Source: Cellulosimicrobium sp. CUA-896
GTDB taxonomy: Bacteria; Actinomycetota; Actinomycetes; Actinomycetales; Cellulomonadaceae
Assembly: GCF_001942335.1 (NCBI RefSeq)
Contig: NZ_MKKH01000004.1
Span: 30,454 to 94,453, forward strand
Direction of reading: 5' to 3'
Length of the DNA: 64,000 nt
A model generated the notes under the pieces. It was not told the DNA's origin. It saw only the letters and a list, made by a program, of their open reading frames with translations, and ran no database searches. The position numbers were made by a program, and so were the translations under genes. Positions 44,948 through 54,149 of the stretch are shown piece after piece (the stretch's first letter is position 1; each line of letters starts with the position of its first letter).

Positions 44948-47626
44948 ATGCTCTACGGCCGGCACGACGAGGTCACGACGCTGAGCGGGCTTCTCGACGG
45001 AGCACGGCAGGGCCGGGGTGGAGCCGCGCTCGTCGAGGGCGAACCCGGTATCGGGAAGTCCGCGCTCCTCGAGGAGGCGACCCGTGACGCGGCGCAGAAC
45101 GGGTTCCAGGTCCTCACCGCCCAGGGGGTCCGCGGTGCGAGCGAGGTCGGCTTCTCCGGCCTGCACGCGCTGCTCCTCCCGGTGCTCGACCGCCTCTCCG
45201 CGCTGCCCGACCGCCAGCGCCGCGCGATCGAGACCGTCTTCGGGACGGCCGACGGGCAGCCGCCCGAGCCGCTCATCCTCCAGATCGCGGTCCTGTCCCT
45301 GGTCGAGGAGGCCGCCGCGACCGCCCCCGTCCTGCTGACCGTCGAGGACCTGCACTGGGTGGACCCGTCGTCGGCCGAGGCGATCGCCTTCCTCGCACCG
45401 CGCCTCGGCGCCGTGGGTGCGGCGCTCCTCGCGACCGCGCGCACGGACCAGGCGCTCGCGGCCGCCGCGTTCGACACCCGGGTGCTGCTCCGCCCGCTCT
45501 GCGCCGAGGACGCCCACCGGCTCGTCACCGAGCGCCGCCCCGACGCGACCGCGGCGCAGCGGGATCGCATCGTCCACGAGTCGGTCGGCAACCCCCTCGC
45601 GCTCACCGAGCTCTCCGTGTCGACGACGCCGGTCCTCGCCGCCCGGCCGGCTCGACGCCTGCCCATGACGCGGCGACTCGAGCAGACCTTCCTCGCGGAC
45701 GTGACGGCGCTCGACGACCGCACCCGCCGAGCGCTCCTGGTCGCGGCCGCGGGTGAGGACGCCGGCCCGGGAGAGCTCTCCGCGGCGCTGGCTCGGTCCG
45801 GGTTGTCCCCCGCCGACCTCACGCCGGCCGAACGCGCAGGACTCGGCCGCCTGGGGAGCGGGTTCGCCTTCCGGCACCCTCTCGTCTCCTCGTCCGTCTA
45901 CGACTCCGCGGACGCCGAGACGCGCCGTGCCGCCCACCGCGCGCTCGCCGACGTCGTCCGGGACGAGGGGCGCGCGGCCCAGCACCTCGCGGCCGCGACC
46001 GTCGGCTGGGACGACGACGTCGCCGCGCGGCTGGACGAGTCGGCGCGACGGGCGGACGCGCGGGGTGCGCGCACCGAGGCCTCCGCGGCGTGGGAGGCCG
46101 CGGCCGCGCTGACCGAGGCGCCCGGCGTCGCCGCCCGACGGCTCGCCGCGGCCGCGGAGACGGCGCGCCAGGCCGGTGACGTCGAACGGGCGCTCGCGCT
46201 GTCCCGCCGGGCACGGCCCTCCGCCGTCGACGAGGCGACCGTGCTCCAGCTGGAGACCACGGAGTGGATGCTCAGCCAGACCGTCGTCGTCCCCGACGCG
46301 CGCAGTGCCGACGGCCTCGTCGACGTCGCGGTCTCCATGAGCGACCCCGAGGCACGCCTCGAGCTCCTCGTGTTCGCCGCCGTGCGCTGGTACATCCTGC
46401 AGGACGCCGCGCCGGTGGCCGAGCGGATCGGCGACGAGCTCGCCCGCAGCGCGACCCCGGACCAGGCGCTGCGCGAGATCGGGCTCGGGCTCGTCCAACC
46501 CGGCCGCGGGCTCGACGTCGACACCGCGCTGGAGGCGTTCCGCGGTCCGCTGCGCCCCGTCGACGGCATCCTCCTGAACTGCCTCGCCTTCGCCGCGGAG
46601 GAGGCCCGCGACCTGGTCGCGGCGGAGCGCGTCTGGACGGCCGCCGAGCACGCCTACCACGCCGCGGGCCGCACCGGTGACGAGGCGACGGCGCTGTGCG
46701 GGCGCGCCAGCGTCCGGCTCCTCCTCGGGGACGTCACGGGCGGCATGGCGGACGCCTCTCAGGCGATGCACCTCAGCGACCAGATGGGCCTCGGCATCGT
46801 CGGCGCGATGGCCGCCGCCGTCGTCGCCCGGGCGAGGGCCCTGCGCGGCGAGTACGACCTCCACCGGGAGCTCGTGACCGCCGCCGAGCTCCGCGGTGGC
46901 GTCCCGCTGTTCGCGCGCGTGAGCGCCACGCTGTCCTGGGCCCGGGGGATCGCCGCCGCCGGCGAGGGACGCGACCTCGACGCCGTCGCGGAGATCGAGC
47001 AGACGGCGGCCAACGCCCCGATCGCGCTCTGGGCCGGCGCAGACCTCGCCGAGCCCGCGCTGAGGTCGGGTCGCCCGGAGGCGGTGAGCGACTGGATCGC
47101 CGCCGCGGAGGCCGAGGCCGACCGCTCGGGGTCGGACCACCTGCGCATGCTGGTCCTGCGGTCGCGCGCGCTGCTCGCCGACGGGCCGGACGCGGAGGGC
47201 CTCTTCGAGCAGGCGCTCGCCCACGCGTCGAGCGCCGACGCCTCGGTGGACGTCGCCCGGACCCACCTCCTCTACGGCGAGTGGCTGCGCCGCAGCAGGA
47301 GGATCCTGCGCGCGCGGGAGCACCTGCGCGAGTCCGTCCCCGTCTTCCGCGGGCAGGGCCTCGAGCCCCTGCTGGCCCGCGCGTCCGCCGAGCTCCGAGC
47401 CGCAGGCGAGAGCGACTCGGCGGCCGACTGCCGCGACGCCGCCTCCGTCCTCACCCCGCAGGAGCTGCAGATCTCCCGCCTCGCCGCGACGGGCCTGTCG
47501 AACAAGGCGATCGCCGACCAGGTCTACCTGTCCCACCGCACCGTCGGCGCCCACCTGCACCGCGCGTTCGCGAAGCTCGGCATCAGCCGGCGGACCCAGC
47601 TGCCCGTGGTTCTCGAGAACCGGTAG
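44948..47626 (+). CDS. LuxR-family regulator with AAA ATPase domain (LAL type)
   Basis: A large regulator of 892 residues. An N-terminal ATPase has Walker A (GEPGIGKSALLEEA) and Walker B (LLTVEDLHWVDPSSAEA), followed by a long Ala-rich helical TPR-like region (about 380-810). A C-terminal LuxR helix-turn-helix closes the protein (LTPQELQISRLAATGLSNKA, then YLSHRTVGAHLHRAFAKLGI). LAL regulators are ATP-dependent activators of secondary metabolism or sugar use. It starts at ATG 44948 and is divergent from the XRE pair; the haloperoxidase-like hydrolase follows in the same direction 129 bases later and may be a target. Confidence 0.93.
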   Translation: MLYGRHDEVTTLSGLLDGARQGRGGAALVEGEPGIGKSALLEEATRDAAQNGFQVLTAQGVRGASEVGFSGLHALLLPVLDRLSALPDRQRRAIETVFGTADGQPPEPLILQIAVLSLVEEAAATAPVLLTVEDLHWVDPSSAEAIAFLAPRLGAVGAALLATARTDQALAAAAFDTRVLLRPLCAEDAHRLVTERRPDATAAQRDRIVHESVGNPLALTELSVSTTPVLAARPARRLPMTRRLEQTFLADVTALDDRTRRALLVAAAGEDAGPGELSAALARSGLSPADLTPAERAGLGRLGSGFAFRHPLVSSSVYDSADAETRRAAHRALADVVRDEGRAAQHLAAATVGWDDDVAARLDESARRADARGARTEASAAWEAAAALTEAPGVAARRLAAAAETARQAGDVERALALSRRARPSAVDEATVLQLETTEWMLSQTVVVPDARSADGLVDVAVSMSDPEARLELLVFAAVRWYILQDAAPVAERIGDELARSATPDQALREIGLGLVQPGRGLDVDTALEAFRGPLRPVDGILLNCLAFAAEEARDLVAAERVWTAAEHAYHAAGRTGDEATALCGRASVRLLLGDVTGGMADASQAMHLSDQMGLGIVGAMAAAVVARARALRGEYDLHRELVTAAELRGGVPLFARVSATLSWARGIAAAGEGRDLDAVAEIEQTAANAPIALWAGADLAEPALRSGRPEAVSDWIAAAEAEADRSGSDHLRMLVLRSRALLADGPDAEGLFEQALAHASSADASVDVARTHLLYGEWLRRSRRILRAREHLRESVPVFRGQGLEPLLARASAELRAAGESDSAADCRDAASVLTPQELQISRLAATGLSNKAIADQVYLSHRTVGAHLHRAFAKLGISRRTQLPVVLENR

Positions 47627-47755
47627 TCGTTCCGCAGGGTGTCCCTCCTCGGGCCACCACACGCCCGGCTGCGGCTCCTAGCGTCGACGTCGACCGCCGG
47701 GAACGTCCCGAGGTCGCCGCGCCCCGCGGCTCCGTCCCGACCGGAGGGAACTCCC

Positions 47756-48577
47756 ATGCCCTACATCACGACGTCCGACGGCACCGAGCTGTACTACACC
47801 GACCAGGGCGAGGGTCTGCCGGTGGTGTTCAGCCACGGCTGGCCGCTCAGCTCCGACGCCTGGCGCAAGGAGGTCAAGCTGGTCGCCGACGCCGGCTACC
47901 GGGCGATCGCGCACGACCGCCGCGGCCACGGCCGGTCGCAGCAGACCTACCACGGCAACGACATCGACACCTACGCCCGTGACCTCCGCGACCTCGTCGA
48001 GGCGCTCGACCTGCGCGACGTGGTCGTGGTCGGGCACTCCACCGGCGGCGGCGAGGTCGTCCGCTACGCCGCCCGGTACGCGGGCGGCCGCGTCCGCAAG
48101 GTGTTCACGGCGGGCGCCATCCCCCCGGTGATGCTGCGGTCGGAGCAGAACCCCGAGGGCACGCCGATCGAGGTGTTCGACGACATCCGCGCCGGGGTGC
48201 TCTCCGACATGTCGCAGTACTGGAAGGACCTGGCGGTACCGTTCTTCGGGTACAACCGCGAGGGGGCGGCGGTGTCGCAGGGCGCGATCGACGACTTCTG
48301 GCGCCAGGGCATGCTCGCCGGGCTCGTGGCCGCGTACGACTGCGTGAAGGCCTTCTCGGAGACCGACCAGACCGACGACCTGCGCGCGCTGGACGTCCCG
48401 ATCTTCCTCGCGCACGGCAGCGACGACCAGATCGTCCCGATCGACGCGGCCGCGCGCAAGGCCGCCGAGATCGTGTCCCAGGGCACCCTCAAGGTGTACG
48501 AGGGCGCCCCGCACGGCATCTCCGGCGCCTACCAGGAGCAGCTCGACCAGGACCTGCTCGCGTTCATCGCCGAGTGA
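47756..48577 (+). CDS. Alpha/beta hydrolase (non-haem chloroperoxidase type)
   Basis: A 273-residue hydrolase with the haloperoxidase-like pattern: oxyanion region FSHGWPLSSDAW, nucleophile S95 (GHSTGGGE), acid D224 (HGSDDQIVP) and H253 (APHGISG). Members hydrolyse esters and can form peracids in vitro; the physiological substrate is unclear. No signal peptide. The start at 47756 has GGAGGGAA upstream. A very stable hairpin at 48583-48615 closes the gene. Confidence 0.93.
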   Translation: MPYITTSDGTELYYTDQGEGLPVVFSHGWPLSSDAWRKEVKLVADAGYRAIAHDRRGHGRSQQTYHGNDIDTYARDLRDLVEALDLRDVVVVGHSTGGGEVVRYAARYAGGRVRKVFTAGAIPPVMLRSEQNPEGTPIEVFDDIRAGVLSDMSQYWKDLAVPFFGYNREGAAVSQGAIDDFWRQGMLAGLVAAYDCVKAFSETDQTDDLRALDVPIFLAHGSDDQIVPIDAAARKAAEIVSQGTLKVYEGAPHGISGAYQEQLDQDLLAFIAE

Positions 48578-48582
48578 CCGTC

Positions 48583-48615
48583 GCCGGGGCCGCCCCGAGC
48601 TGGGGCGGCCCCGGC
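48583..48615. terminator. Bidirectional terminator hairpin
   Basis: Perfect 14-base arms GCCGGGGCCGCCCC and GGGGCGGCCCCGGC with a 5-base loop lie exactly between the stops of the convergent hydrolase and sigma-factor genes. Confidence 0.85.
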
Positions 48616-48620
48616 GCGAA

Positions 48621-49493
48621 CTACCGCGTGAGCGACGCCTCGACGTCGAGGCGCGCCAGCTTGTCGGGGTTGGCGACACCGAGGATCCGCGTGATGCGGG
48701 CGCCCTCGACGACGAGACCCACCGCGGCGGCGAGCGCGCCGTCGACCTCCACGCGCAGGCCCGGGGCGCCGTTGAGCCACGCCGGTTCCATCGTGACGGC
48801 ACGGCGTGCCTTGCCCAGGCCGCCCACGAGGTAGCGGGCGATGCGGTCCGCCCCGACGATCGGGCGACGCGCGGCACCGGCGGTCCCACCGCCGTCGGGC
48901 ACGAGGACGACGTCCGGGGCGAGAATCTCCATGAGGCCCTGGAGGTCGCCGGTCTCGAGCGCGGCGACGAACCGGTCCACCACGCGCCGCTGCTCCGAGC
49001 GATCCACGCGGACGCGCGGGCGGCGGGCGGCCACGTGGTCCCGCGCCCGGTGCGCGATCTGGCGGACGGCGGCCGGGGACCGGTCCACGGCCGCCGCGAT
49101 CTCGTCGTAGGGCAGGTCGAACACCTCGCGCAGCACGAAGACGGCGCGCTCCGCCGGGCGCAGGGTCTCGAGCACGGTGAGCATCGCGAGGGAGACGCTC
49201 TCGGCGAGCTCGACGTCGTCGGCGACGTCGGGGCTGGTGAGCAGCGGCTCGGGCAGCCACTCCCCGACGTAGTCCTCGCGCCGGCGGGCCAGCGTGCGCA
49301 GCCGGTTCAGCGACTGCCGGGTCACGACGCGCACGAGGTACGGGCGCGGGTCGCGCACCTGCGCCGGGTCGACGCCGGCCCACCGCAGCCAGGTCTCCTG
49401 CACCACGTCCTCGGCGTCGGCGGCGGACCCGAGAAGCTCGTACGCGACGGTGAAGAGCAGACTGCGGTGGGCGACGAACGGGTCCTCGCTCAT
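48621..49493 (-). CDS. sigJ: ECF41-group RNA polymerase sigma factor (SigJ-like)
   Basis: A 290-residue extracytoplasmic-function sigma factor. Sigma-2 (FTVAYELLGSAADAEDVVQE) and sigma-4 regions (RAVFVLREVFDLPYDEIAAA) are followed by a SnoaL-like C-terminal domain. The group motifs WLPEP, DGGG and NPDKL are all present; in ECF41 proteins this extension acts as a built-in regulator instead of an anti-sigma factor. Its ATG overlaps the stop of the decarboxylase-like gene (ATGA), the usual ECF41 pairing. A matching ECF41 promoter lies upstream of that gene. Confidence 0.94.
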   Translation of the reverse strand: MSEDPFVAHRSLLFTVAYELLGSAADAEDVVQETWLRWAGVDPAQVRDPRPYLVRVVTRQSLNRLRTLARRREDYVGEWLPEPLLTSPDVADDVELAESVSLAMLTVLETLRPAERAVFVLREVFDLPYDEIAAAVDRSPAAVRQIAHRARDHVAARRPRVRVDRSEQRRVVDRFVAALETGDLQGLMEILAPDVVLVPDGGGTAGAARRPIVGADRIARYLVGGLGKARRAVTMEPAWLNGAPGLRVEVDGALAAAVGLVVEGARITRILGVANPDKLARLDVEASLTR

Positions 49494-50098
49494 GGCCGGG
49501 ACGCTACGCCCGTCGACGGGGTCGCGAGCGGCGGGAGCCCGCACGAGGCCGCGAACTCCTGCGACCGGATCCCCAGGGCGATGTTGGACCGGGCGGTCAT
49601 GTTCATGAGCGCGACGCGTGCCGTCAGCTCGAGCACCCCCGGCGCGCCGAGCTCCCCGAGCAGCGCGGCGACCAGCTCGTCCGTGACGGTGGGGGGCGTC
49701 TGGCTGGCCCGCTCCGCGTACTCCATGGCACGCCGCTCCGTCGGCGTGAACACCGCGGACTCGCGCCAGCGCGGCACCTCGCGGACCTTCGCCTCGTCCA
49801 GGCCCTTTCCGTGCGCCAGGAAGTAGTTGAAGTCGAGGCAGAAGCCGCACCCGATCGTCGCAGCCGCCGCCATGATCGCGTACGTGCCGAGCCCGTCGTC
49901 GAGGCGGTCCCACCGCTCCGCCTTGCGCGCGAGCCCCATGAAGTCCCGGAGCACCGCGGGATGGTGCCACATCACGCCGAGCGAGTCCGGGACCTGTCCC
50001 AGCATCCTTCGGCTCATCGTCCTGACCAGGGCCCCGTAGACGCCCGTGATCTCGGCCGCCGGGACGCGCGTGCTGCTGTCCATGCCTTGTCCAGCCAT
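49490..50098 (-). CDS. Carboxymuconolactone decarboxylase family protein (ECF41 partner)
   Basis: A 202-residue helical protein of the CMD/AhpD-like family. The redox or acid motif is a C-x-x-C variant (TIGCGFCLDFNYFLAHGKGL) with His downstream, as in AhpD-like members. ECF41 sigma genes commonly sit next to carboxymuconolactone decarboxylase, oxidoreductase or epimerase genes, and this pair fits. It starts at ATG 50098 with GAGGAG just upstream. The substrate and the stress sensed are unknown. Confidence 0.9.
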   Translation of the reverse strand: MAGQGMDSSTRVPAAEITGVYGALVRTMSRRMLGQVPDSLGVMWHHPAVLRDFMGLARKAERWDRLDDGLGTYAIMAAAATIGCGFCLDFNYFLAHGKGLDEAKVREVPRWRESAVFTPTERRAMEYAERASQTPPTVTDELVAALLGELGAPGVLELTARVALMNMTARSNIALGIRSQEFAASCGLPPLATPSTGVASRP

Positions 50099-50146
50099 GT
50101 CTCCTCCAGGTCGCTGCGGTGATCTCTTCCGTGGTGTCGACATGGA

Positions 50147-50173
50147 GACACCGGCCGACAGCCCGCTGTGACA
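50147..50173 (-). promoter_or_regulatory. Candidate ECF41-type promoter
   Basis: On the minus strand, TGTCACA (50173-50167) is followed after 16 bases by TGTC (50150-50147). The known ECF41 promoter is a TGTCACA -35 with a CGTC-like -10 at this spacing. It lies about 50 bases upstream of the decarboxylase-like gene, consistent with autoregulation. Confidence 0.75.
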
Positions 50174-50190
50174 ACCCTTTCGACGGAGGC

Positions 50191-51527
50191 CTACACCGTG
50201 CGCGGCGCGGGAGCGGGGGCGCGACCGGGCGCGAGGGCGGGATCGGCCGCCGCCGCCGTCGCCTCCACGACGTCGACCACCCCGACCGTCCCCGGCGACG
50301 CCGTGATGCGCTCGCCGAGCCGCCTGCTCGCCCGCGCGTAGGTCGGGTCGTCGAGGACCCGGCGGACGGCACGGCGCACCTGGGCCGGGCGGGGCGTGCT
50401 CGTGCGGAGCCGCACGCCGGCGCCGACCACGCGACACGCGCCGCGACCTCGGCCTTGTCCTCGGTGCGACCCGCCACGACCACCGGGACCCCGTGCCGCA
50501 GCGCGTGGTGCACCCCGCCGTAGCCGCCGTTCGTCACGTAGACCGACGTCCGCGGCAGCAGCTCGTCGTACGGCAGGTACTCGGCGGCGCGGGCGTGGCC
50601 GGGAGCGTGCCGAGCGTCTCGACCGGGCGGCCGCCCGTGGCCGCGACCACGAGCACGTCCTCGCCGGCGAGCGCGTGGAGCGTGGGCAGCAGGAGCTGCT
50701 CGGGGTCCTCGTTGGCGACGGTGCCCTGCGTGACGTGGACGACCGGGCGCGTCCCGTCGAGGTCGGGCCACCACGCCGGCAGCTCCGCTCGCTCGGCGGC
50801 CGGGCCCGGCGTCGGCGGGCCGACGAAGTGCACCGCCGTCGTGAGGTCGGGCCGCGGGTACTCGAACTCCTCGACGGTGAGCTGGACGACCGCGTCGGCG
50901 TGGGCGGCCCACCCCAGGAAGAAGCCGTCGAGGGGCTCACGGCCCGCGGCACGGACCATGTCGTCCGCGGCGCGCTGGACGGGCGCGAAGACCGTGCGCG
51001 CGACGACGCTCTGCAGCGCGCGGTTGCGCAGCGCGCCGAGCGGACCGCGCAGGGGTGTCAGGCCGAGCCCGAACGGCGCGGTGTGGTCGCTCGTCAGCCC
51101 GAGCGGGAAGATCCCGAGGGCGAGGACGGGCGGCCGCTCGTCGGCGGGCGCGGCGACCAGCGCCATCGCGCCGAGGAACAGCGGCTCGACGAGCACGACG
51201 TCGGCCGGCCGCGTCGCGACGGCGTCGAGGACCGCGCGGTGCTGCGCCGCGCCCGGGCCGAGGAAGATCTCGAGCATGTCGTACCGGATCGCGTCGGTGC
51301 CGGTGCGCCCCTCGCGACCGGGGAACCGTGCGGCGAGGTCGCGGTCGTCGAAGTCGGCCTCGCCGGGCAGCGACAGGTGCCGCGCGCCGCGTCGCGGACC
51401 GCGTCGGCGAAGCGCGCGCGGTGAGGAACCGGACGTCGTGCCCGCGGTCGACGAGACCGCGCGCGACGGCGAGCAGCGGGGTGACGTGGGCGTGGACCGG
51501 GGTGGAGCAGAGCAGGACGGATGCCAT
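50191..51527 (-). CDS. MGT-type (GT1) glycosyltransferase
   Basis: About 446 residues similar to macrolide-type UDP-sugar glycosyltransferases. N-terminal MASVLLCSTPVHAHVTPLLA, central VVHVTQGTVAN and the sugar-nucleotide region (NGGYGGVHHALRHGVPVVVA) are diagnostic. Four one-base losses are needed to read it through: near 51420, 51378, 50598 and 50428. Such enzymes glycosylate small hydrophobic molecules and antibiotics, a common detoxification. The divergent TetR gene at 51646 probably regulates it. Confidence 0.82.
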
Positions 51528-51616
51528 GGGACGGACCTCTCGGGGCGGTGGCGCGGTGACGGGTGCGCGCGGACCGGGCCGTCCGGGCGTGTGGCAGAAT
51601 CGACAACCGTTCGGAG

Positions 51617-51644
51617 TATTCATCACCCTCTGGGGGTAGTCAAT
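51617..51644. promoter_or_regulatory. Dyad at the TetR start (candidate operator)
   Basis: TATTCATCACCC (51617-51628) faces GGGGTAGTCAATA (51632-51644), an imperfect inverted repeat ending just before the GTG at 51646. Position and form suit a TetR autoregulatory site that could also cover the glycosyltransferase promoter. Confidence 0.5.
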
Positions 51645-51645
51645 A

Positions 51646-52303
51646 GTGCCGCGTCGCTCGTACACCTCCGACCTGCGCGCCGAGCAGGCCGCGCGCACCC
51701 GCGAGCGCGTCGTCCGGGCGGCGTCCGCCGAGCTGGCCGAGCACGGCTACGAGCGCACGACGCTCGCGCGGGTCGCCGAGCGCGCCGGCGTCTCGCTGGA
51801 GACGGTCAAGGCGAACGGGCCGAAGCGTGCGCTCCTGCTCGCGGCGTTCGAGGTGACGTTCGCCGGGTCGAGGGCGCGCGTCCCTCGCCGCACGCCCCGA
51901 CGGTCGCGCGCTCGTGGCGACCGAGGACCCGCGCGCGTTCCTCGACGGCCTCGTCGGACTCGTCGCGACCGCGAACGAGCGCGCCGCCGGGCTGTGGTCC
52001 GCCTTCACCACCGCCGCCCGGTCCGACGACGCCGTCGCCGCCGAGCTCGGCGCCCTGCTCGAGCGCCGCCGGACCGACCTGCGCGCGAGCGTCGACCTCC
52101 TCGCGTCCCACGGCTTCACGCTCCACGGCCCGCGCGAGCGCGCCGCCGAGACGCTGTCGTACCTGGTCGCCCCGGAGAGCTACACGCACTTCGTCCTCGG
52201 TGCGGGCTGGTCCGGGACGGCGTACCGGGCGTGGCTGCGCGACGCGGTCGTCCGCCTCGTCGCGGCACCGCCGGGCGAGGAACCGCCCCGCCCGAGGCGG
52301 TGA
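51646..52303 (+). CDS. TetR-family regulator
   Basis: About 219 residues. The GTG start at 51646 leads into a TetR helix-turn-helix (RTRERVVRAASAELAEHGYE, then LARVAERAGVSLETVKANG), then a helical ligand domain (DPRAFLDGLVGLVATANERA). The frame breaks near 51890 between the two domains (one base lost; expected GREGASLAARPDGRALVATE-like reading). KANGPKRALL replaces the common YxYFxxKxxL in the recognition region. It is divergent from the glycosyltransferase gene. Confidence 0.82.
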
Positions 52304-52334
52304 CGCGGCGCCGGGCACGGGTCTACCGTGAGCC

Positions 52335-52934
52335 ATGGCCACCCTCACCCCAGGCTTCCACGGTCGTCCGCGGCCGCAGGGCGTCGCCCTGCCGCCCGGG
52401 CAGTACGTCGAGACCGGCTTCCCGGTCCTCTCCGCCGGCCCCACCCCGCGCGTCGACACGAGCACGTGGCGGCTCGACGTCGTCACGGAGTCCGGCGACA
52501 CCCGCTCCTGGACGTGGTCCGACCTCATGGCGCTCCCCCAGGACGAGCCGACGGTCGACATCCACTGCGTGACGCGCTGGTCGAAGTTCGGCACGTCGTG
52601 GCGCGGCGTCTCGCTCGACACGCTGCTGGCCGACGTCGAGTCCACCGCCGACTTCGCGATGATCGGCTGCTACGGCGGCTACACGACGAACCTGCCGGTC
52701 TCCGAGCTGCTCGGCGGCAAGGCGTGGGTCGCGCACACGTTCGACGGCGCGCCGCTGCACCCCGTGCACGGCGGGCCCGCCCGGCTGCTCGTCCCGCACC
52801 TGTACTTCTGGAAGTCCGCGAAGTGGGTCAACCGCATCACGCTCATGCCCATGGACGAGCAGGGGTTCTGGGAGCGGCTCGGCTACCACGACCTCGGCGA
52901 CCCGTGGCGCGAGCAGAGGTACCAGGGTGACTGA
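52335..52934 (+). CDS. Sulfite oxidase-like molybdopterin oxidoreductase
   Basis: A 199-residue protein of the molybdopterin domain only, as in YedY-like enzymes. The molybdenum ligand is C78 (VDIHCVTRWSKFGTSWRGV), followed by the conserved GCYGGYTTNLP and HPVHGGPARLLVPHLYFWKS. There is no Tat signal, so it should be cytoplasmic. It overlaps the following flavin reductase gene by eight bases, forming a probable two-subunit redox enzyme. Confidence 0.92.
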   Translation: MATLTPGFHGRPRPQGVALPPGQYVETGFPVLSAGPTPRVDTSTWRLDVVTESGDTRSWTWSDLMALPQDEPTVDIHCVTRWSKFGTSWRGVSLDTLLADVESTADFAMIGCYGGYTTNLPVSELLGGKAWVAHTFDGAPLHPVHGGPARLLVPHLYFWKSAKWVNRITLMPMDEQGFWERLGYHDLGDPWREQRYQGD

Positions 52935-53772
52935 GGCGGTCGCCCCCGGCCCCCCGGCCGGGCCGGGCGCCAAGGCGGACCCGGAGAACCGGACGGGCGC
53001 ACGCCTCGGCGCGCGGTACGCCATGCCGACCGGGTGGCGGGTCGCCCGGCTCGTCGACGCGTGGGCGGAGAGCCCGACGGCGCGCACGCTCGTCCTCGAC
53101 GTCCCCGACTGGCCGGGCCACCTCGCCGGGCAGCACCTCGACCTCCGCCTGACCGCGCCCGACGGGTACACCGCCGAGCGCAGCTACTCGATCGCCGGCC
53201 CGGCGAGCGACGCCGCGTCGTCGGCGCGCGTCGAGGTGACGGTCCAGCGCGTGCCCGACGGCGAGGTGTCGGGCTACCTCACGGACGCCTTCACCGTCGG
53301 CGACGCGATCGAGGTGCGCGGCCCCGTCGGTGGCTGGTTCGTCTGGTCGCCCGAGCGGGACGCCGGGACGCCGGTCCAGCTCGTCGCGGGCGGTTCCGGG
53401 CTCGCCCCGCTCATGGCCATGATCCGCACGCGGCGCGACGACGGCGACCGCACGCCGTTCCGCCTGGTCTACTCCGTACGGACGCCGGAGGACCGGTTGT
53501 ACGTCGACGAGCTCGGCCGCCTCGCACGCACCGGCGACGGGCTCGAGGTGCAGGTCGCGTACACGCGCGCCGCGCCGCTCGACGCGCGGCGCGGACCCGG
53601 AAGGCTCACGCTCGCCGAGCTCGACGCGTGGGGCTGGCCGCCGGACCTCGAGCCGGCGTGCTTCGTGTGCGGCCCGACCGGCTTCGTCGAGGCGGTGTCG
53701 CGCACGCTCGTCGCGCTCGGCCACGACCCGGCGCGCGTCAAGACCGAGCGCTTCGGCCCGGCGTCGGACTGA
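52927..53772 (+). CDS. FAD/NAD(P)-binding ferredoxin-reductase-type protein
   Basis: 281 residues. The FAD domain carries RSYSIAGP and GQHLDLRLTAPDG; the NAD domain carries LVAGGSGLAPLMAMIRTRR and the C-terminal CFVCGPTGFVEAVSRTL. No 2Fe-2S domain is present. It starts at GTG 52927 inside the end of the molybdoenzyme gene, implying that it delivers electrons from NAD(P)H to that enzyme. A complex hairpin follows the stop. Confidence 0.93.
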   Translation: MTEAVAPGPPAGPGAKADPENRTGARLGARYAMPTGWRVARLVDAWAESPTARTLVLDVPDWPGHLAGQHLDLRLTAPDGYTAERSYSIAGPASDAASSARVEVTVQRVPDGEVSGYLTDAFTVGDAIEVRGPVGGWFVWSPERDAGTPVQLVAGGSGLAPLMAMIRTRRDDGDRTPFRLVYSVRTPEDRLYVDELGRLARTGDGLEVQVAYTRAAPLDARRGPGRLTLAELDAWGWPPDLEPACFVCGPTGFVEAVSRTLVALGHDPARVKTERFGPASD

Positions 53773-53800
53773 CGCCCCGCCCCGTCCGCCCACCCGGTCC

Positions 53801-53872
53801 CGCGAGATAGAGGGTTCTCCTCGAGATTGAGGGTGATTCCCCTCTATCTCGACGGAAACCCTCTACCTCGCG
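53801..53872. terminator. Nested double hairpin between convergent genes
   Basis: The outer stem is 53801-53816 with 53857-53872 and the inner stem 53821-53833 with 53840-53852, each with one mismatch. All four arms are versions of CGAGATAGAGGG, arranged two forward and two reverse. It lies between the reductase stop and a small membrane protein, whose stop codon falls inside the structure. Confidence 0.8.
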
Positions 53873-54038
53873 CGGGGCCGGGCGGCGGTGGGAGCTGCGC
53901 GCGCGCCTCGCGTTCGGCGAGCACGCTGCGCAGCAGCTTGATGGTGAGCACCAGCGCCCAGAGCGCCAGGACCGTGATCGCGAGGAGGAGCAGGTAGTAG
54001 AGGAGCCCGATGACGCCGAGCCCGGACATGAGGGACAT
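53844..54038 (-). CDS. Small single-helix membrane protein
   Basis: 64 residues: MSLMSGLGVIGLLYYLLLL begins a long hydrophobic segment, followed by a basic/acidic helix (KLLRSVLAEREARAQ) and a Pro/Gly/Arg tail. I recognise no family with confidence; small actinobacterial membrane proteins of this form are common. Its last codons and TAG stop lie inside the nested hairpin at 53801-53872. No clear Shine-Dalgarno is seen, so the start could be either of two nearby ATGs. Confidence 0.6.
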   Translation of the reverse strand: MSLMSGLGVIGLLYYLLLLAITVLALWALVLTIKLLRSVLAEREARAQLPPPPGPARGRGFPSR

Positions 54039-54149
54039 GCGCCGACAGTAGCGCCGGGCGCAAGACGCGCCCGGGACGCCACACAGTCCGGGTGGAGCCG
54101 CGCGCGAGGCCTCTCCTCGACCAGCGCGGATGGCGACGAGGGAGCGGGC

